Source: Gammaproteobacteria bacterium UBA6173 | GTDB lineage: Bacteria; Pseudomonadota; Gammaproteobacteria; Pseudomonadales; Pseudohongiellaceae | Direction of reading: 5' to 3' | NCBI GenBank assembly: GCA_002422225.1 | Contig: DITX01000087.1 | Span: 20,710 to 30,566, forward strand | DNA length: 9,857 bases | In this document: one piece after another, positions 1-6,877 of the stretch | How positions within the stretch are numbered: the first letter of the stretch is position 1 | Layout: the number at the start of each line of letters is the position of its first letter | Notes under the pieces: generated by a model | Told to the model about the DNA's origin: nothing | The model's database searches: none | What the model saw: the letters and a program-made list of their open reading frames with translations, nothing else | Position numbers and translations under genes: made by a program

Positions 1-650
1 GCGGCTTCTGTTTCCGGCAACAGCATTTTTGCCATCAAAAAACCGCCTGGAGCGGCCATAAAACTGGCGGCAATCAGGTACTTCAGTTCAACACCCAACC
101 CCGCATAACCCGCGAGCACCGATCCTGCAATGGAGGATAATCCGCCCACCATCACAGCAAACAGCTCTGAGCGGGTCATGGTCGGAATAAAGGGTCTGAC
201 CACCAGCGGCGCTTCGGTCTGGCCCACAAAAATATTGGCTGCCGCCGACATGGATTCAGGGCGACTGGTACCTAGCAGTTTTTGCAAACCACCACCAATC
301 ACGCGGATAACCCAAGTCATGATACCCAGATGATAAAGCACTGCGATCAGCGACGAGAAAAACACAATGACGGTGAGCACATGCACCGCAAAGATAAATC
401 CCTGCGAAAAATTGCCGATCTCACCAAACACAAACACGATGCCATCGTTCGCAAAACTGATTACCTTGGATACAACCTGAGTGATCTGATAAAGCACCTG
501 CTGCCCAAACGGTAGATAGATGACAAATGCACCCAGAAACACCTGTAACGCAAAAGCAATACTCACTGTACGCCAGTTTATACGTCGTTTATTGCTGGAG
601 GCAGCAAATGCCACCAGCAACAGAAATGCCATGCCGACAAGACCCATCAT
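1..650 (-). CDS. nupC: NupC-family concentrative nucleoside transporter (partial, C-terminus beyond the window)
   Basis: This inner-membrane symporter of the concentrative nucleoside transporter (CNT) family takes up nucleosides using an ion gradient. About 216 codons are visible, and the frame stays open to the left edge. The translation begins MMGLVGMAFLLLVAFAASS, a first membrane helix, then a basic NKRRINWR loop and further hydrophobic helices. The family core is plain: GGGLQKLLGTSRPES, AANIFVGQTEAPLVVRPF with the GQTE substrate/ion-site signature, then GGLSSIAGSVLAGYAG and AASFMAAPGG. The start is uncertain: ATG at 650 and 647 are adjacent, a TTG lies at 659, and no strong ribosome site is seen. 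The stop of udk is 17 bp upstream, so the two genes are probably co-transcribed as a uptake-plus-phosphorylation unit for uridine and cytidine. Nucleoside specificity is inferred from the family and neighbour, not read from residues. Confidence 0.93.
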   Translation of the reverse strand, partial: MMGLVGMAFLLLVAFAASSNKRRINWRTVSIAFALQVFLGAFVIYLPFGQQVLYQITQVVSKVISFANDGIVFVFGEIGNFSQGFIFAVHVLTVIVFFSSLIAVLYHLGIMTWVIRVIGGGLQKLLGTSRPESMSAAANIFVGQTEAPLVVRPFIPTMTRSELFAVMVGGLSSIAGSVLAGYAGLGVELKYLIAASFMAAPGGFLMAKMLLPETEA

Positions 651-667
651 AAAGTGCAACCGGTAAA

Positions 668-1324
668 CTATCTGGCCATTAACTGGCGAATGTTGGCTTT
701 GATCACATCAATTGCAATCTGATTCTGACCACCCCGGGTCACCACCAGATCAGCAAATTGCCGCGACGGTTCAATAAATTCAAAATACGCAGGTCTCACC
801 GTAGTTTCATACTGCTCAACAACTGAGTGCAGGCTGCGTCCACGCTCTTCAATATCACGCTTGATACGTCGTAACAGACAGACATCGAGCGGGGTATCCA
901 TAAAAACACTGATATCAAAGTTCTCGCGCAGACGTTTATCCGTGAGCAGCAAGATCCCCTCAACCAGCACAACTCTGGCGCCAGATACCCGAATGGTTTT
1001 TTCCTGACGGGTGTGCTGTTTATAACTGTACTGTGGCATATCAATCGCGCCACCTTGCCTCAAAGTGTGTAAATGCGAGGCCAGCAAAGAGTGTTCAAAT
1101 GCAGAGGGGTGATCATAGTTGGTCAGTACGCGCTGGCTGAAAGGCAGATGACTTTGATCTCGGTAATAGGCGTCTTCCGAGACAATAGCAATACGGTCAC
1201 CGCCCAGCTCTGCCACCAGTTCGTGATAGACAGTGGAAGCAAACAGGCTCTTTCCAGAGGCTGAAGCGCCAGCAATGGCAATGATGGTTGTTGCGATTTC
1301 AGACTGGTTTGGCAAACGTGGCAC
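668..1324 (-). CDS. udk: Uridine kinase (uridine/cytidine kinase)
   Basis: Uridine kinase phosphorylates uridine and cytidine to UMP and CMP in pyrimidine salvage. The product has 218 residues, close to the usual length of about 210. Walker A (GASASGKS) is at residues 19-26, followed by EDAYYRD (50-56), NYDHPSAF (69-76, a nucleoside-binding region), the hydrophobic strand VVLVEGILLL (118-127, Walker B-like) and the arginine-rich lid RRIKRDIEERGRS (152-164). All expected motifs are present. The listed start is GTG at 1324, but the ribosome-binding sequence AGAAGG (1329-1324) overlaps it. An in-frame TTG at 1315 lies 8 bases downstream of that sequence and would give a 215-residue protein, so translation may really begin at TTG. 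Only 17 bp separate the stop from the nupC start, which indicates an operon for nucleoside uptake and phosphorylation. Confidence 0.95.
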   Translation of the reverse strand: MPRLPNQSEIATTIIAIAGASASGKSLFASTVYHELVAELGGDRIAIVSEDAYYRDQSHLPFSQRVLTNYDHPSAFEHSLLASHLHTLRQGGAIDMPQYSYKQHTRQEKTIRVSGARVVLVEGILLLTDKRLRENFDISVFMDTPLDVCLLRRIKRDIEERGRSLHSVVEQYETTVRPAYFEFIEPSRQFADLVVTRGGQNQIAIDVIKANIRQLMAR

Positions 1325-1347
1325 CTTCTGTTTTAGTTAAGCGCGAG

Positions 1348-1353
1348 ATTATC
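1348..1353 (-). promoter_or_regulatory. Possible -10 element for udk-nupC
   Basis: On the minus strand GATAAT (five of six matches to TATAAT) lies 24 bases upstream of the GTG start of udk. No good -35 hexamer is found 16-18 bases further upstream, so this is a weak candidate. It is the best promoter-like element in the short gap between the LysR remnant and udk. Confidence 0.25.
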
Positions 1354-1394
1354 ACCAATTTAGTGTGTTGAGCGCATTACCTATCGATGACTTT

Positions 1395-1920
1395 TTAATG
1401 TCTGCCAACCACATCGCGCGCCAACTCGATGATGCGGCGGCGCATCCAGGCATGGCCGCCATCATGTTGTAACAAAGGACTCCATGCCATTTGTGACGGC
1501 AAAGTTGCCACCAAGTCTGGCTGCGCGGCCAAATGAGCGGCCACTTGATAATGACGGGTAAACACCCGGATATGACGCTGCAATCCAAGTTCCGCCAGCG
1601 CTTCATCGACCCAACCCATGCGCTGACCGTCACGCTGGCTCTTTTCAGGCTCAAATTCAGATGTTGGCATCACCGTCTGTTCAATCGCCGACAGAATCTG
1701 TCTGACCATTGGCTGCAGTTCAGCGGCTCTTTCGGTGGGGGTCATGCCCGCGCTGGTGCGTACCAGTAAAGGATCATGAAACAAGTCACGCAGACGGCGC
1801 AGGCCATTGCTGAGTGCCGGTTGTGTGATGCCAAGTTGCTCTGCTGCACGCGTGACATTTTTCCCGCAGCAATACATCCAGATACACCGGCAAATTGAGA
1901 TCAATGCGGGAAAGATTCAT
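1395..1920 (-). pseudogene. LysR-family transcriptional regulator, broken by a frameshift and two internal deletions
   Basis: An intact relative would be a DNA-binding regulator of about 300 residues. From ATG at 1920 the frame reads a typical LysR start, MNLSRIDLNLPVYLDVLLRE. It then loses frame at a run of five A's near 1858-1862. The following frame continues with the helix-turn-helix NVTRAAEQLGITQPALSNGL and DPLLVRTSAGM. Restoring the usual spacing needs two more A's or one fewer. After the linker (EFEPEKSQR) the text jumps straight to GQRMGWVDEALAELGLQ, a late part of the effector domain, so about 105 codons are missing. A second jump, from DLVATLPSQ to MAWSPLLQHDGGHAWM, lacks about 27 codons. 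Adding the missing codons back gives about 305, the normal family length. The regulated genes are unknown. The family alignment is from memory; the lesions are read from the sequence. Confidence 0.88.
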
Positions 1921-1937
1921 AAAGAAAATGGTTCTGC

Positions 1938-1960
1938 ATCAGCGATAGATTATCGCTGAT
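1938..1960. promoter_or_regulatory. Perfect inverted repeat upstream of the LysR remnant, possible operator
   Basis: Two perfect 10-base arms, ATCAGCGATA (1938-1947) and TATCGCTGAT (1951-1960), flank a GAT spacer. The repeat starts 17 bases upstream of the ATG of the broken LysR gene, and on the minus strand contains a GATAAT that could serve as a -10 element. LysR regulators commonly bind dyads ahead of their own gene, so a former autoregulatory operator is reasonable. No T-tract follows on either strand, which argues against a terminator. The role is inferred from position only. Confidence 0.45.
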
Positions 1961-1963
1961 TAT

Positions 1964-1986
1964 GCCCCTGTTTACTGCACAGGGGC
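1964..1986 (-). terminator. GC-rich hairpin downstream of the metallophosphoesterase gene, weak terminator candidate
   Basis: The arms GCCCCTG (1964-1970) and CAGGGGC (1980-1986) can pair as a 7-bp stem with a 9-base loop. It lies about 44 bases past the stop codon of the minus-strand gene ending at 2030. Reading on that strand, the bases after the stem are ATAATC, not a run of T, so intrinsic termination is doubtful. Confidence 0.3.
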
Positions 1987-2029
1987 TAGCAGGCGATACC
2001 ATTTTTTACCAGGTAAAGCCCGGCCGTCA

Positions 2030-2851
2030 TCAGGCGGCCCGAGCACCCAGATCGCGAAGGTTGTGCACGCGGGCACCCTGAGGAGTCAAATCCGAATCAA
2101 TGGATTGCCGCACGACTGTCCAGAAAATCAGCTGTAAATTCCCCCGGCGATCTTCAGTCAAGGCGGAGCAGTTTTCTACCCAGTCGCCGTCGTTGCAATA
2201 CAACGTACCGTCGACGGTGGTGACTTCCGGGTGGTGAATGTGTCCACACACAATGCCGTCCAAACCGCGTTCACGCGCATAGACACAGCCAATTTCGCGA
2301 TAACGCTTAATGGCCTCGGCAGCGCCCCGGACATGACTTTTCAGAAAACCGGCCAATGACCAATAGTCATATCCGCGCCAGACGCGATAGCGGTTATACC
2401 ATCGATTCACAAACATCAACGCCCGATAGGCTTTATCACCAATCCAGGCATGCAGAGGACCAAAGCACACTTCCTGATCAAATTGATCACCGTGCACCAG
2501 CAACAGTTTTTTGCCATTGGCCAGTGTGTGAATGTACTCGCGATGAATTTCGATGGCACCCAAAGCCATACCATCATAACGCTGAGCAGGTTCGTCGTGA
2601 TTACCCGGCAGATAAATCACCCGGGTACCAACTGCGGGCATCTGCATAAACCGATGCAGAAGTTTGTTGTGAGATTCAGGCCAGCAAAACTGACGGCTCA
2701 TGGCCCACATATCGATGATGTCCCCGATCAGGTACAAGGTATCGATGCGACTATGATCCAGAAAATCCAGCAGAAAATCCGCTTTGCAATCCGCGTCACC
2801 GAGGTGGATATCTGACAGGAATACTGTTCGGTAGTGCGTTATGTTGGCCAT
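2030..2851 (-). CDS. LpxH-like metallophosphoesterase (probable UDP-2,3-diacylglucosamine diphosphatase family)
   Basis: This is a calcineurin-like dinuclear metal phosphoesterase of 273 residues. Numbering from an upstream in-frame ATG at 2872, the metal-site blocks are in order: SDIHLG (Asp21, His23), GDIIDMW (Asp51), GNHDE (Asn91, His92), HGDQFD (His127) and CGHIHHPE (His211, His213). CNDGDWVEN follows near the C-terminus. That tail and the overall length resemble the LpxH2-type proteins usually annotated as UDP-2,3-diacylglucosamine diphosphatase, which acts in lipid A synthesis. It differs from the shorter canonical E. coli LpxH, so the substrate is not certain. I chose ATG at 2851 because TGGAG lies 7 bases upstream; the ATG at 2872 has no ribosome site. 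It is the only intact gene between the decayed LysR and glcB genes. Confidence 0.85.
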   Translation of the reverse strand: MANITHYRTVFLSDIHLGDADCKADFLLDFLDHSRIDTLYLIGDIIDMWAMSRQFCWPESHNKLLHRFMQMPAVGTRVIYLPGNHDEPAQRYDGMALGAIEIHREYIHTLANGKKLLLVHGDQFDQEVCFGPLHAWIGDKAYRALMFVNRWYNRYRVWRGYDYWSLAGFLKSHVRGAAEAIKRYREIGCVYARERGLDGIVCGHIHHPEVTTVDGTLYCNDGDWVENCSALTEDRRGNLQLIFWTVVRQSIDSDLTPQGARVHNLRDLGARAA

Positions 2852-2912
2852 CAAGATGCTCCAGAGTCTCATTTGATGGAATTGCAGTGTACGCAGCCTC
2901 GATGACAGTGGG

Positions 2913-2941
2913 ATTAAGGATTAAAGACACTTCCATGACAA
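2913..2941 (-). promoter_or_regulatory. Candidate sigma-70 promoter for the metallophosphoesterase gene
   Basis: On the minus strand TTGTCA (2941-2936, five of six to the -35 consensus) and CTTAAT (2918-2913, four of six to the -10 consensus) are separated by 17 bases. The pair ends about 60 bases upstream of the chosen ATG at 2851 and lies past the glcB terminator, the right place for an independent promoter. Confidence 0.4.
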
Positions 2942-2965
2942 TTAAGGCTTTTGCAGTTTCGGGTT

Positions 2966-2987
2966 AAAAAAGGCCCGACCATGGGCC
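2966..2987 (-). terminator. Rho-independent terminator after glcB
   Basis: On the minus strand GGCCC (2987-2983), the loop ATGGTC and GGGCC (2976-2972) form a GC stem, followed at once by six T's (2971-2966). It lies about 60 bases past the glcB stop at 3050. The T-run is on one side only, so it acts on minus-strand transcripts. It appears to have outlived the gene it served. Confidence 0.8.
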
Positions 2988-3049
2988 AGGCCAAACCGTC
3001 TAACGCGTCATACCTTGCTCACGAAACACCTGACTGGTTCACTTAACAG

Positions 3050-4439
3050 TCACGCCTTACTGCCTGTCTTGAGCTTGATACGATGCCTGTGTAAAAGTGG
3101 TTCAGTGTAACCACTTGGTTGTCGCTCAGCCTTGAAAACCAAATCACAGGCCGCCTGAAATGCCAGGCTGTTTTCAAAGTCTGGCGACATGGCGTGATAG
3201 TGCGGGTCACCGGCATTTTGCTGATCAACAATGACCGCCATGCGTCGCAAGGTCTGCTGTACTTGTTCAATGCTGCAGATCCCATGATGCAACCAATTAC
3301 CAATATGTTGACTGGATATACGCAAGGTAGCGCGATCTTCCATCAGTCCTGTGCCTGCAATATCGGGCACCTTCGAACAGCCAATACCTTGATCAATCCA
3401 GCGCACCACATAACCAAGCAAGCCTTGGGCATTATTATCCAGCTCTTGTTGAATTTGCTCCGGACTCCAGCAGCCCGGCGGCGCAAGAGGTAGGGTCAGC
3501 AAATCATCCAATGGCAGCATCTCTTGTTGTGCCAATCGGCGTTGCACACAGGCAACATCGACCCGGTGGTAATGCATGGCATGTAAGGTCGCGGCCGTTG
3601 GCGAGGGCACCCAGGCACAACTGGCGCCTGCACAAAGCTGTGCTATTTTTTCTTTCATCATGGCGCCCATTTCATCTGGCATTGCCCACATACCTTTGCC
3701 AATTTGCGCGCGTCCCGACAAACCACATGCCAGCCCGATGGCTACATTGCGGTTTTCGTAGGCTTTGATCCAAGGGCTGGCCTTCATATCCGCTTTGCGC
3801 ACAAATGCACCGGCCAGCCCCGGTACGATCCAGAAAACCAGTATTGATAAAAATCAATCGTTCGCGGGCTTCATAAATACAGGCTTACTCATCCAGAAAG
3901 CGACGGCCAAACTGTATGACTTTTTGACCACGTCGTTTGTCATACCCTGCTTTGCGCGGCTGATCAGGGTCATCAACAATCACATCGCTGCCATACAACG
4001 CATCGTACAGACTGCCCCAGCGTGCATTGGCGGCATTCAGTGCATACCGGGCATTCATCACCGGCACCACAAGTTGAGGGCCCGCCAGCATGGCAATCTC
4101 GTCATCTACGTGTTGAGTAGTAATTGAAAAATCTGCCGGTTCCGGCAATAGATATCCAATATCTTCGAGGAATGTTCGGTATGCCCGAGCATCGATTTCC
4201 TGCCCGACATGCTGAGTATGCCATTGATCAATCTGTTGCTGCAGACTTGTTCTTTGTTGCAACAACCCTTGGTTAGCCGCGGCAAAATCTGCCACCAGTT
4301 GTTCAAGACCTGCCCAGAAATCTGTAGCCAGTACACCACTGCCGGGCAGTAACTCCTGCTCCACAAATTGATACAGCACACTGGCAACCTGGAGTTTGCC
4401 ACGTTGCTGGTACTGCATTTGTGCGTGCGGCGTGTTCAT
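3050..4439 (-). pseudogene. glcB: Malate synthase G, destroyed by a large internal deletion and a second frameshifting deletion
   Basis: Malate synthase G condenses glyoxylate with acetyl-CoA to malate. An intact enzyme has about 720 residues; roughly 460 codons remain. The start at 4439 has a strong ribosome site (AGGAGGA). The N-terminal block matches the family through AGPQLVVPVMNARYALNAAN, ARWGSLYDALYGSD and RRFLDE, ending at TAA (3885-3887). The same frame then resumes at CIYEARERLIFINTGFLDRTG, which in E. coli numbering (from memory) begins near residue 438. About 260 codons are gone, including Arg338 and the metal ligand Glu427. About 20 bases are then missing near 3816-3820, shifting into the frame AGAFVRKADMKASPWIKAYE, which runs to the stop. 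That last block keeps WAMPDEM, AWVPSPTAATLHAMHYH, the Cys617 region GIGCSKVPD and the Asp631 region MEDRATLRISSQH. No active enzyme can be made. Confidence 0.96.
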
Positions 4440-4456
4440 GAGTCCTCCTGGAAAAA

Positions 4457-4849
4457 TTGATGGCTGACCATATTCAATTATCCGGCTGGCAGGCATGGTA
4501 TGAATCCAAAGCAAATTCCTCAAATTTGTATTTTCTATTCGAACCATTCATAATTTTTGAGCTGTACAGCGCTATCGGTTTCCCCAAACACAGCAAAACC
4601 GAGTATCACCGGCGCGCGGTGCAGATGACACTAGCCAGTGATGATAAATACGAACTGGCTGCTGGCACCAAAGGCATGGTCATGCTGGTATTTACCCGTC
4701 ACAATTTTGACTATGTCTATAAACTGATCAAAGAACGGTTTACGCCACCTAAAGACACAACGCGTCAGAAAGTGCGTGACTGTTATGCACAAACATACCA
4801 ACATACGATCGGCGTAGTATTACCTCAGGTCGTGAACTTCATCGCATAA
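4457..4849 (+). pseudogene. aceK: Remnant of isocitrate dehydrogenase kinase/phosphatase (AceK)
   Basis: The frame is open for 130 codons, but only codons 35-110 (about 4559-4789) match AceK. They correspond to E. coli residues of roughly 282-357 out of about 578 (numbering from memory). The visible landmarks are ELYSAIGFPKHSKTE, then GTKGMVMLVF (the ATP-binding loop), VYKLIKERF with the ATP-binding lysine, and PPKDTTRQKV. The N-terminal regulatory half is absent. So are the downstream GRMAD block holding the catalytic aspartate and the whole remaining C-terminal domain. Flanking codons (SNLYFLFEPF before, YQHTIGVVLPQVV after) show no family match. Intact AceK switches isocitrate dehydrogenase off and on to control flux into the glyoxylate shunt. 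The remnant starts 17 bp beyond the glcB start on the opposite strand. A tiny expressed protein is possible but would have no AceK activity. Confidence 0.85.
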
Positions 4850-4886
4850 CGCGTAGTTTGACCCACCAATCATCCAAGAGGCTCGA

Positions 4887-5222
4887 ATGTCTATCAATAC
4901 CAGCATCGATACAAAAATTGTCGTGGACACACTGAATGCGCTGCACTATGAGCTCAACAACCGCCTGGCAGGCATTCAAAACGATCTGAGTCGCGGACGC
5001 AGCCAAGACTCACAAGAGCAAGCACAAGAGACCGAAAACGACGAAGTGCTGCATGCGCTTGCTGCCGATGCCCGCAAAGAGTTGATCGAGATCGACAACG
5101 CGTTGTCGCGCATCCGCAATGGCACTTATGGTGTATGTGCTAGTTGCGGAGGAATAATCAATCCTGAGCGGCTGGCTGCTTACCCCATGGCCGTGCGTTG
5201 TATGGATTGCACTGAAAAATGA
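4887..5222 (+). CDS. Short DksA/TraR-family C4 zinc-finger protein
   Basis: This 111-residue protein has the DksA/TraR architecture. A predicted coiled-coil helix (about residues 11-37) leads to an acidic tip, DSQEQA (41-46), a DxxExA version of the DxxDxA tip of DksA. A second helix runs through ENDEVLHALAADARKELIEID. A C4 zinc finger follows, with Cys84, Cys87, Cys105 and Cys108 (CASCGG ... CMDC). Family members bind RNA polymerase through the secondary channel and alter initiation, often with ppGpp. At 111 residues it is shorter than E. coli DksA (151), so it is a DksA-like paralogue rather than DksA itself. Translation starts at ATG 4887 behind AAGAGG (4876-4881). It lies 37 bp after the aceK remnant and converges on the serine hydrolase gene with only 29 bp between stops. 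Its target genes cannot be told from sequence. Confidence 0.88.
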   Translation: MSINTSIDTKIVVDTLNALHYELNNRLAGIQNDLSRGRSQDSQEQAQETENDEVLHALAADARKELIEIDNALSRIRNGTYGVCASCGGIINPERLAAYPMAVRCMDCTEK

Positions 5223-5251
5223 GGCTTGGCCTTTCTCGGGCGCTCACGGGC

Positions 5252-6658
5252 TTATTTAAAGGCGTCCTGCACACGCCTGAGTAACTCCCCGTCGCTGAAA
5301 GCGTTAGTGAGAGTCATACCAAAACGCACAATCACCAAGTTCTCAGAAGGCACAATATACAGGCGCTGTCGACCGAGGCCGCCGGCAAAATACAAGTCTC
5401 CGCCTTGATTCGGCAGGATGCGCTCCCCGCTAGGGCGAGCATTCGCTGGCACACTGTCCAGCCCGGGCTGGTAAGAGCCATTCATGGCGTTGTTGCGCCA
5501 CCAGCTCACACCATACCCTTGATAGGCCGGATTATCGAGCTCAGTAATCAACGCCAAGGTCGCAGTATCCAGCACCTGTCGTCCCTTCCAATACCCGCCA
5601 TCTGCAATCATCAAGCCGTAATTCAACCAGCTGCGCGCGTCCAGATAAGCGCCTCCGGCCAATTGTGGTTTACCCTTGATGTCGCGAATCCACAAGTTGT
5701 GATGTTGTTCCGGCATGCCAAGGGTTTTCAGCACATTGTCATAAAGATATTGCGCAGGATCCTTGCCGGTTTTGCGCTCAAACACGGCCGACAAAATATA
5801 GAAATTCACCGAGCCGTAAATGACATGACTGCCTGCCGGAAACACCTGGGTGGAATGATTGATAGCCAGATCGTAAATATCCTGTTGTGGAACACGCAAT
5901 ACATTATAAGCATCGGCATCTTTCAGCCCGCTGCTCAGATTGAGCAAGTGCCTGATCGTGATAGCTTCGCGCCCCGGATTGCCCTGCCACTCGTTGATGG
6001 TGTCAAAAACCGGCTCATCTAAGCTCCAGATACCGTCTCTGACACCCAGCGCAAACAAGGCGACGCTGAAACTTTTGGTACCCGATGCCAGTAGATGCGG
6101 GTCACCCGAAGCAAAAGGTGCAACATAGTCCTCAAAGACAACATGACCATTTTTGGCAACTACCAGCGCATCACCGTTAAAAAACCGGGAGTACAAAGCT
6201 GCCGAAGAAAAACGCTCGGCGGGAATTTCTCTGGTCAACAAAGGCTCACGCAATTGCAGACGCATCGGCTCGCCGGGCAGCGCCTTCATTTGCAGGAAAT
6301 AGCGCCCGTCCGTTTGCGCATCCACATGTGCCACCTCAACGCGGTCAAGATAGGTATCGCCCTCAAAATGTCCACTGCAGTGACGGGTGTCGGTTGCGGG
6401 TCGGCTCGTCGCCGTGTTTAAAGCAAACTGCAGCTGATCATTGAGCAATTGCAAGGTGACATCGTAGTTACCTTCAAGCACTGCCCGTTCCCGCGGGGCA
6501 CCGGCAAACAGCGCAACACAGCTGTTAAAAAGCCCAGTGCGCCCATCAAAGCTGGCTGTATTGCTGACAGACGATTGCGCGGCCACCTGAATGGGTAGCA
6601 CACACGCAGCCAACATCAGCAAACCAGTTTTTAGATAAGATGATTGTCCAAGGTTCAT
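5252..6658 (-). CDS. Exported serine hydrolase, beta-lactamase/penicillin-binding-protein-like family
   Basis: The protein has 468 residues from ATG 6658. An upstream in-frame ATG at 6772 would put 38 residues before the signal sequence and is unlikely. The N-terminus is an export signal: K10, a short hydrophobic run GLLMLAAC, then IQVAAQS. LAAC (16-19) fits a lipoprotein box, while VAA-Q (25-28) fits ordinary signal peptidase, so either anchored or soluble periplasmic is possible. Residues of about 28-150 form an extra N-terminal region with no family I recognise; it has Cys47 and Cys94. The hydrolase domain has the SxxK nucleophile motif SGTK (192-195), ITIRHLLNLSSGL (234-245), the tyrosine motif YGS (281-283) where YxN is common, and AGGLGRQ (425-431) with IVPSENLVIVRFG. 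Such proteins act as esterases, D-amino-acid peptidases or beta-lactamases; the substrate is unknown. It is divergent from the CBS gene. Confidence 0.88.
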   Translation of the reverse strand: MNLGQSSYLKTGLLMLAACVLPIQVAAQSSVSNTASFDGRTGLFNSCVALFAGAPRERAVLEGNYDVTLQLLNDQLQFALNTATSRPATDTRHCSGHFEGDTYLDRVEVAHVDAQTDGRYFLQMKALPGEPMRLQLREPLLTREIPAERFSSAALYSRFFNGDALVVAKNGHVVFEDYVAPFASGDPHLLASGTKSFSVALFALGVRDGIWSLDEPVFDTINEWQGNPGREAITIRHLLNLSSGLKDADAYNVLRVPQQDIYDLAINHSTQVFPAGSHVIYGSVNFYILSAVFERKTGKDPAQYLYDNVLKTLGMPEQHHNLWIRDIKGKPQLAGGAYLDARSWLNYGLMIADGGYWKGRQVLDTATLALITELDNPAYQGYGVSWWRNNAMNGSYQPGLDSVPANARPSGERILPNQGGDLYFAGGLGRQRLYIVPSENLVIVRFGMTLTNAFSDGELLRRVQDAFK

Positions 6659-6832
6659 GTGGTGACGCTCTGTTAATAACCGCTTGAAAATGACTTTATA
6701 ACAAACCGGATTTTTTGTCGTGCCCAAACAGGGGCGCGGCAAACTCACCCAGAACCATTGCCGCAGACGCATAGCAACAGCGATCTGGGCGACATCGACC
6801 CGCCTTGGGACTCACACAGTTGTCACATCCCA

Positions 6833-6861
6833 ATCATATTTTTGGTAGCAGTAATGATCAA
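6833..6861 (-). promoter_or_regulatory. Candidate promoter for the serine hydrolase gene
   Basis: On the minus strand TTGATC (6861-6856, four of six to -35) and TATGAT (6838-6833, five of six to -10) are 17 bases apart. Transcription from here would give a leader of about 165 bases before ATG 6658, which is long but acceptable. Confidence 0.4.
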
Positions 6862-6877
6862 GGAAAATTTATCAAAA

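Noticed and set aside
1352..1654. Minus-strand open frame of 100 codons overlapping the LysR remnant
   Set aside because: The frame holding the effector-domain sequence (VDEALAELGL, DLVATLP) is the other one; this frame gives tryptophan-rich text without homology.
2005..2017. Palindrome TTTACC-A-GGTAAA past the metallophosphoesterase gene
   Set aside because: A one-base loop cannot form a hairpin, the stem is AT-rich, and no T-run is placed to make a terminator.
3119..3493. Plus-strand open frame of 124 codons
   Set aside because: It is antisense to the well-conserved C-terminal block of glcB and looks like a shadow of that gene's codon use.
3844..3857. Perfect match to the FNR/Anr consensus, TTGAT-N4-ATCAA
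   Set aside because: It lies inside the glcB remnant and encodes conserved Leu-Ile-Phe-Ile-Asn of that protein, far from any gene start. The match follows from the protein sequence.
1395..4849. Possibility that a mobile element or integration event caused the gene damage
   Set aside because: No transposase, terminal inverted repeats, target-site duplications or inserted foreign sequence are visible. Every lesion is a deletion or small indel.
5405..6022. Long plus-strand open frame of 205 codons
   Set aside because: It lies wholly antisense within the serine hydrolase gene, which has clear family motifs. The antisense translation has no recognisable domain.
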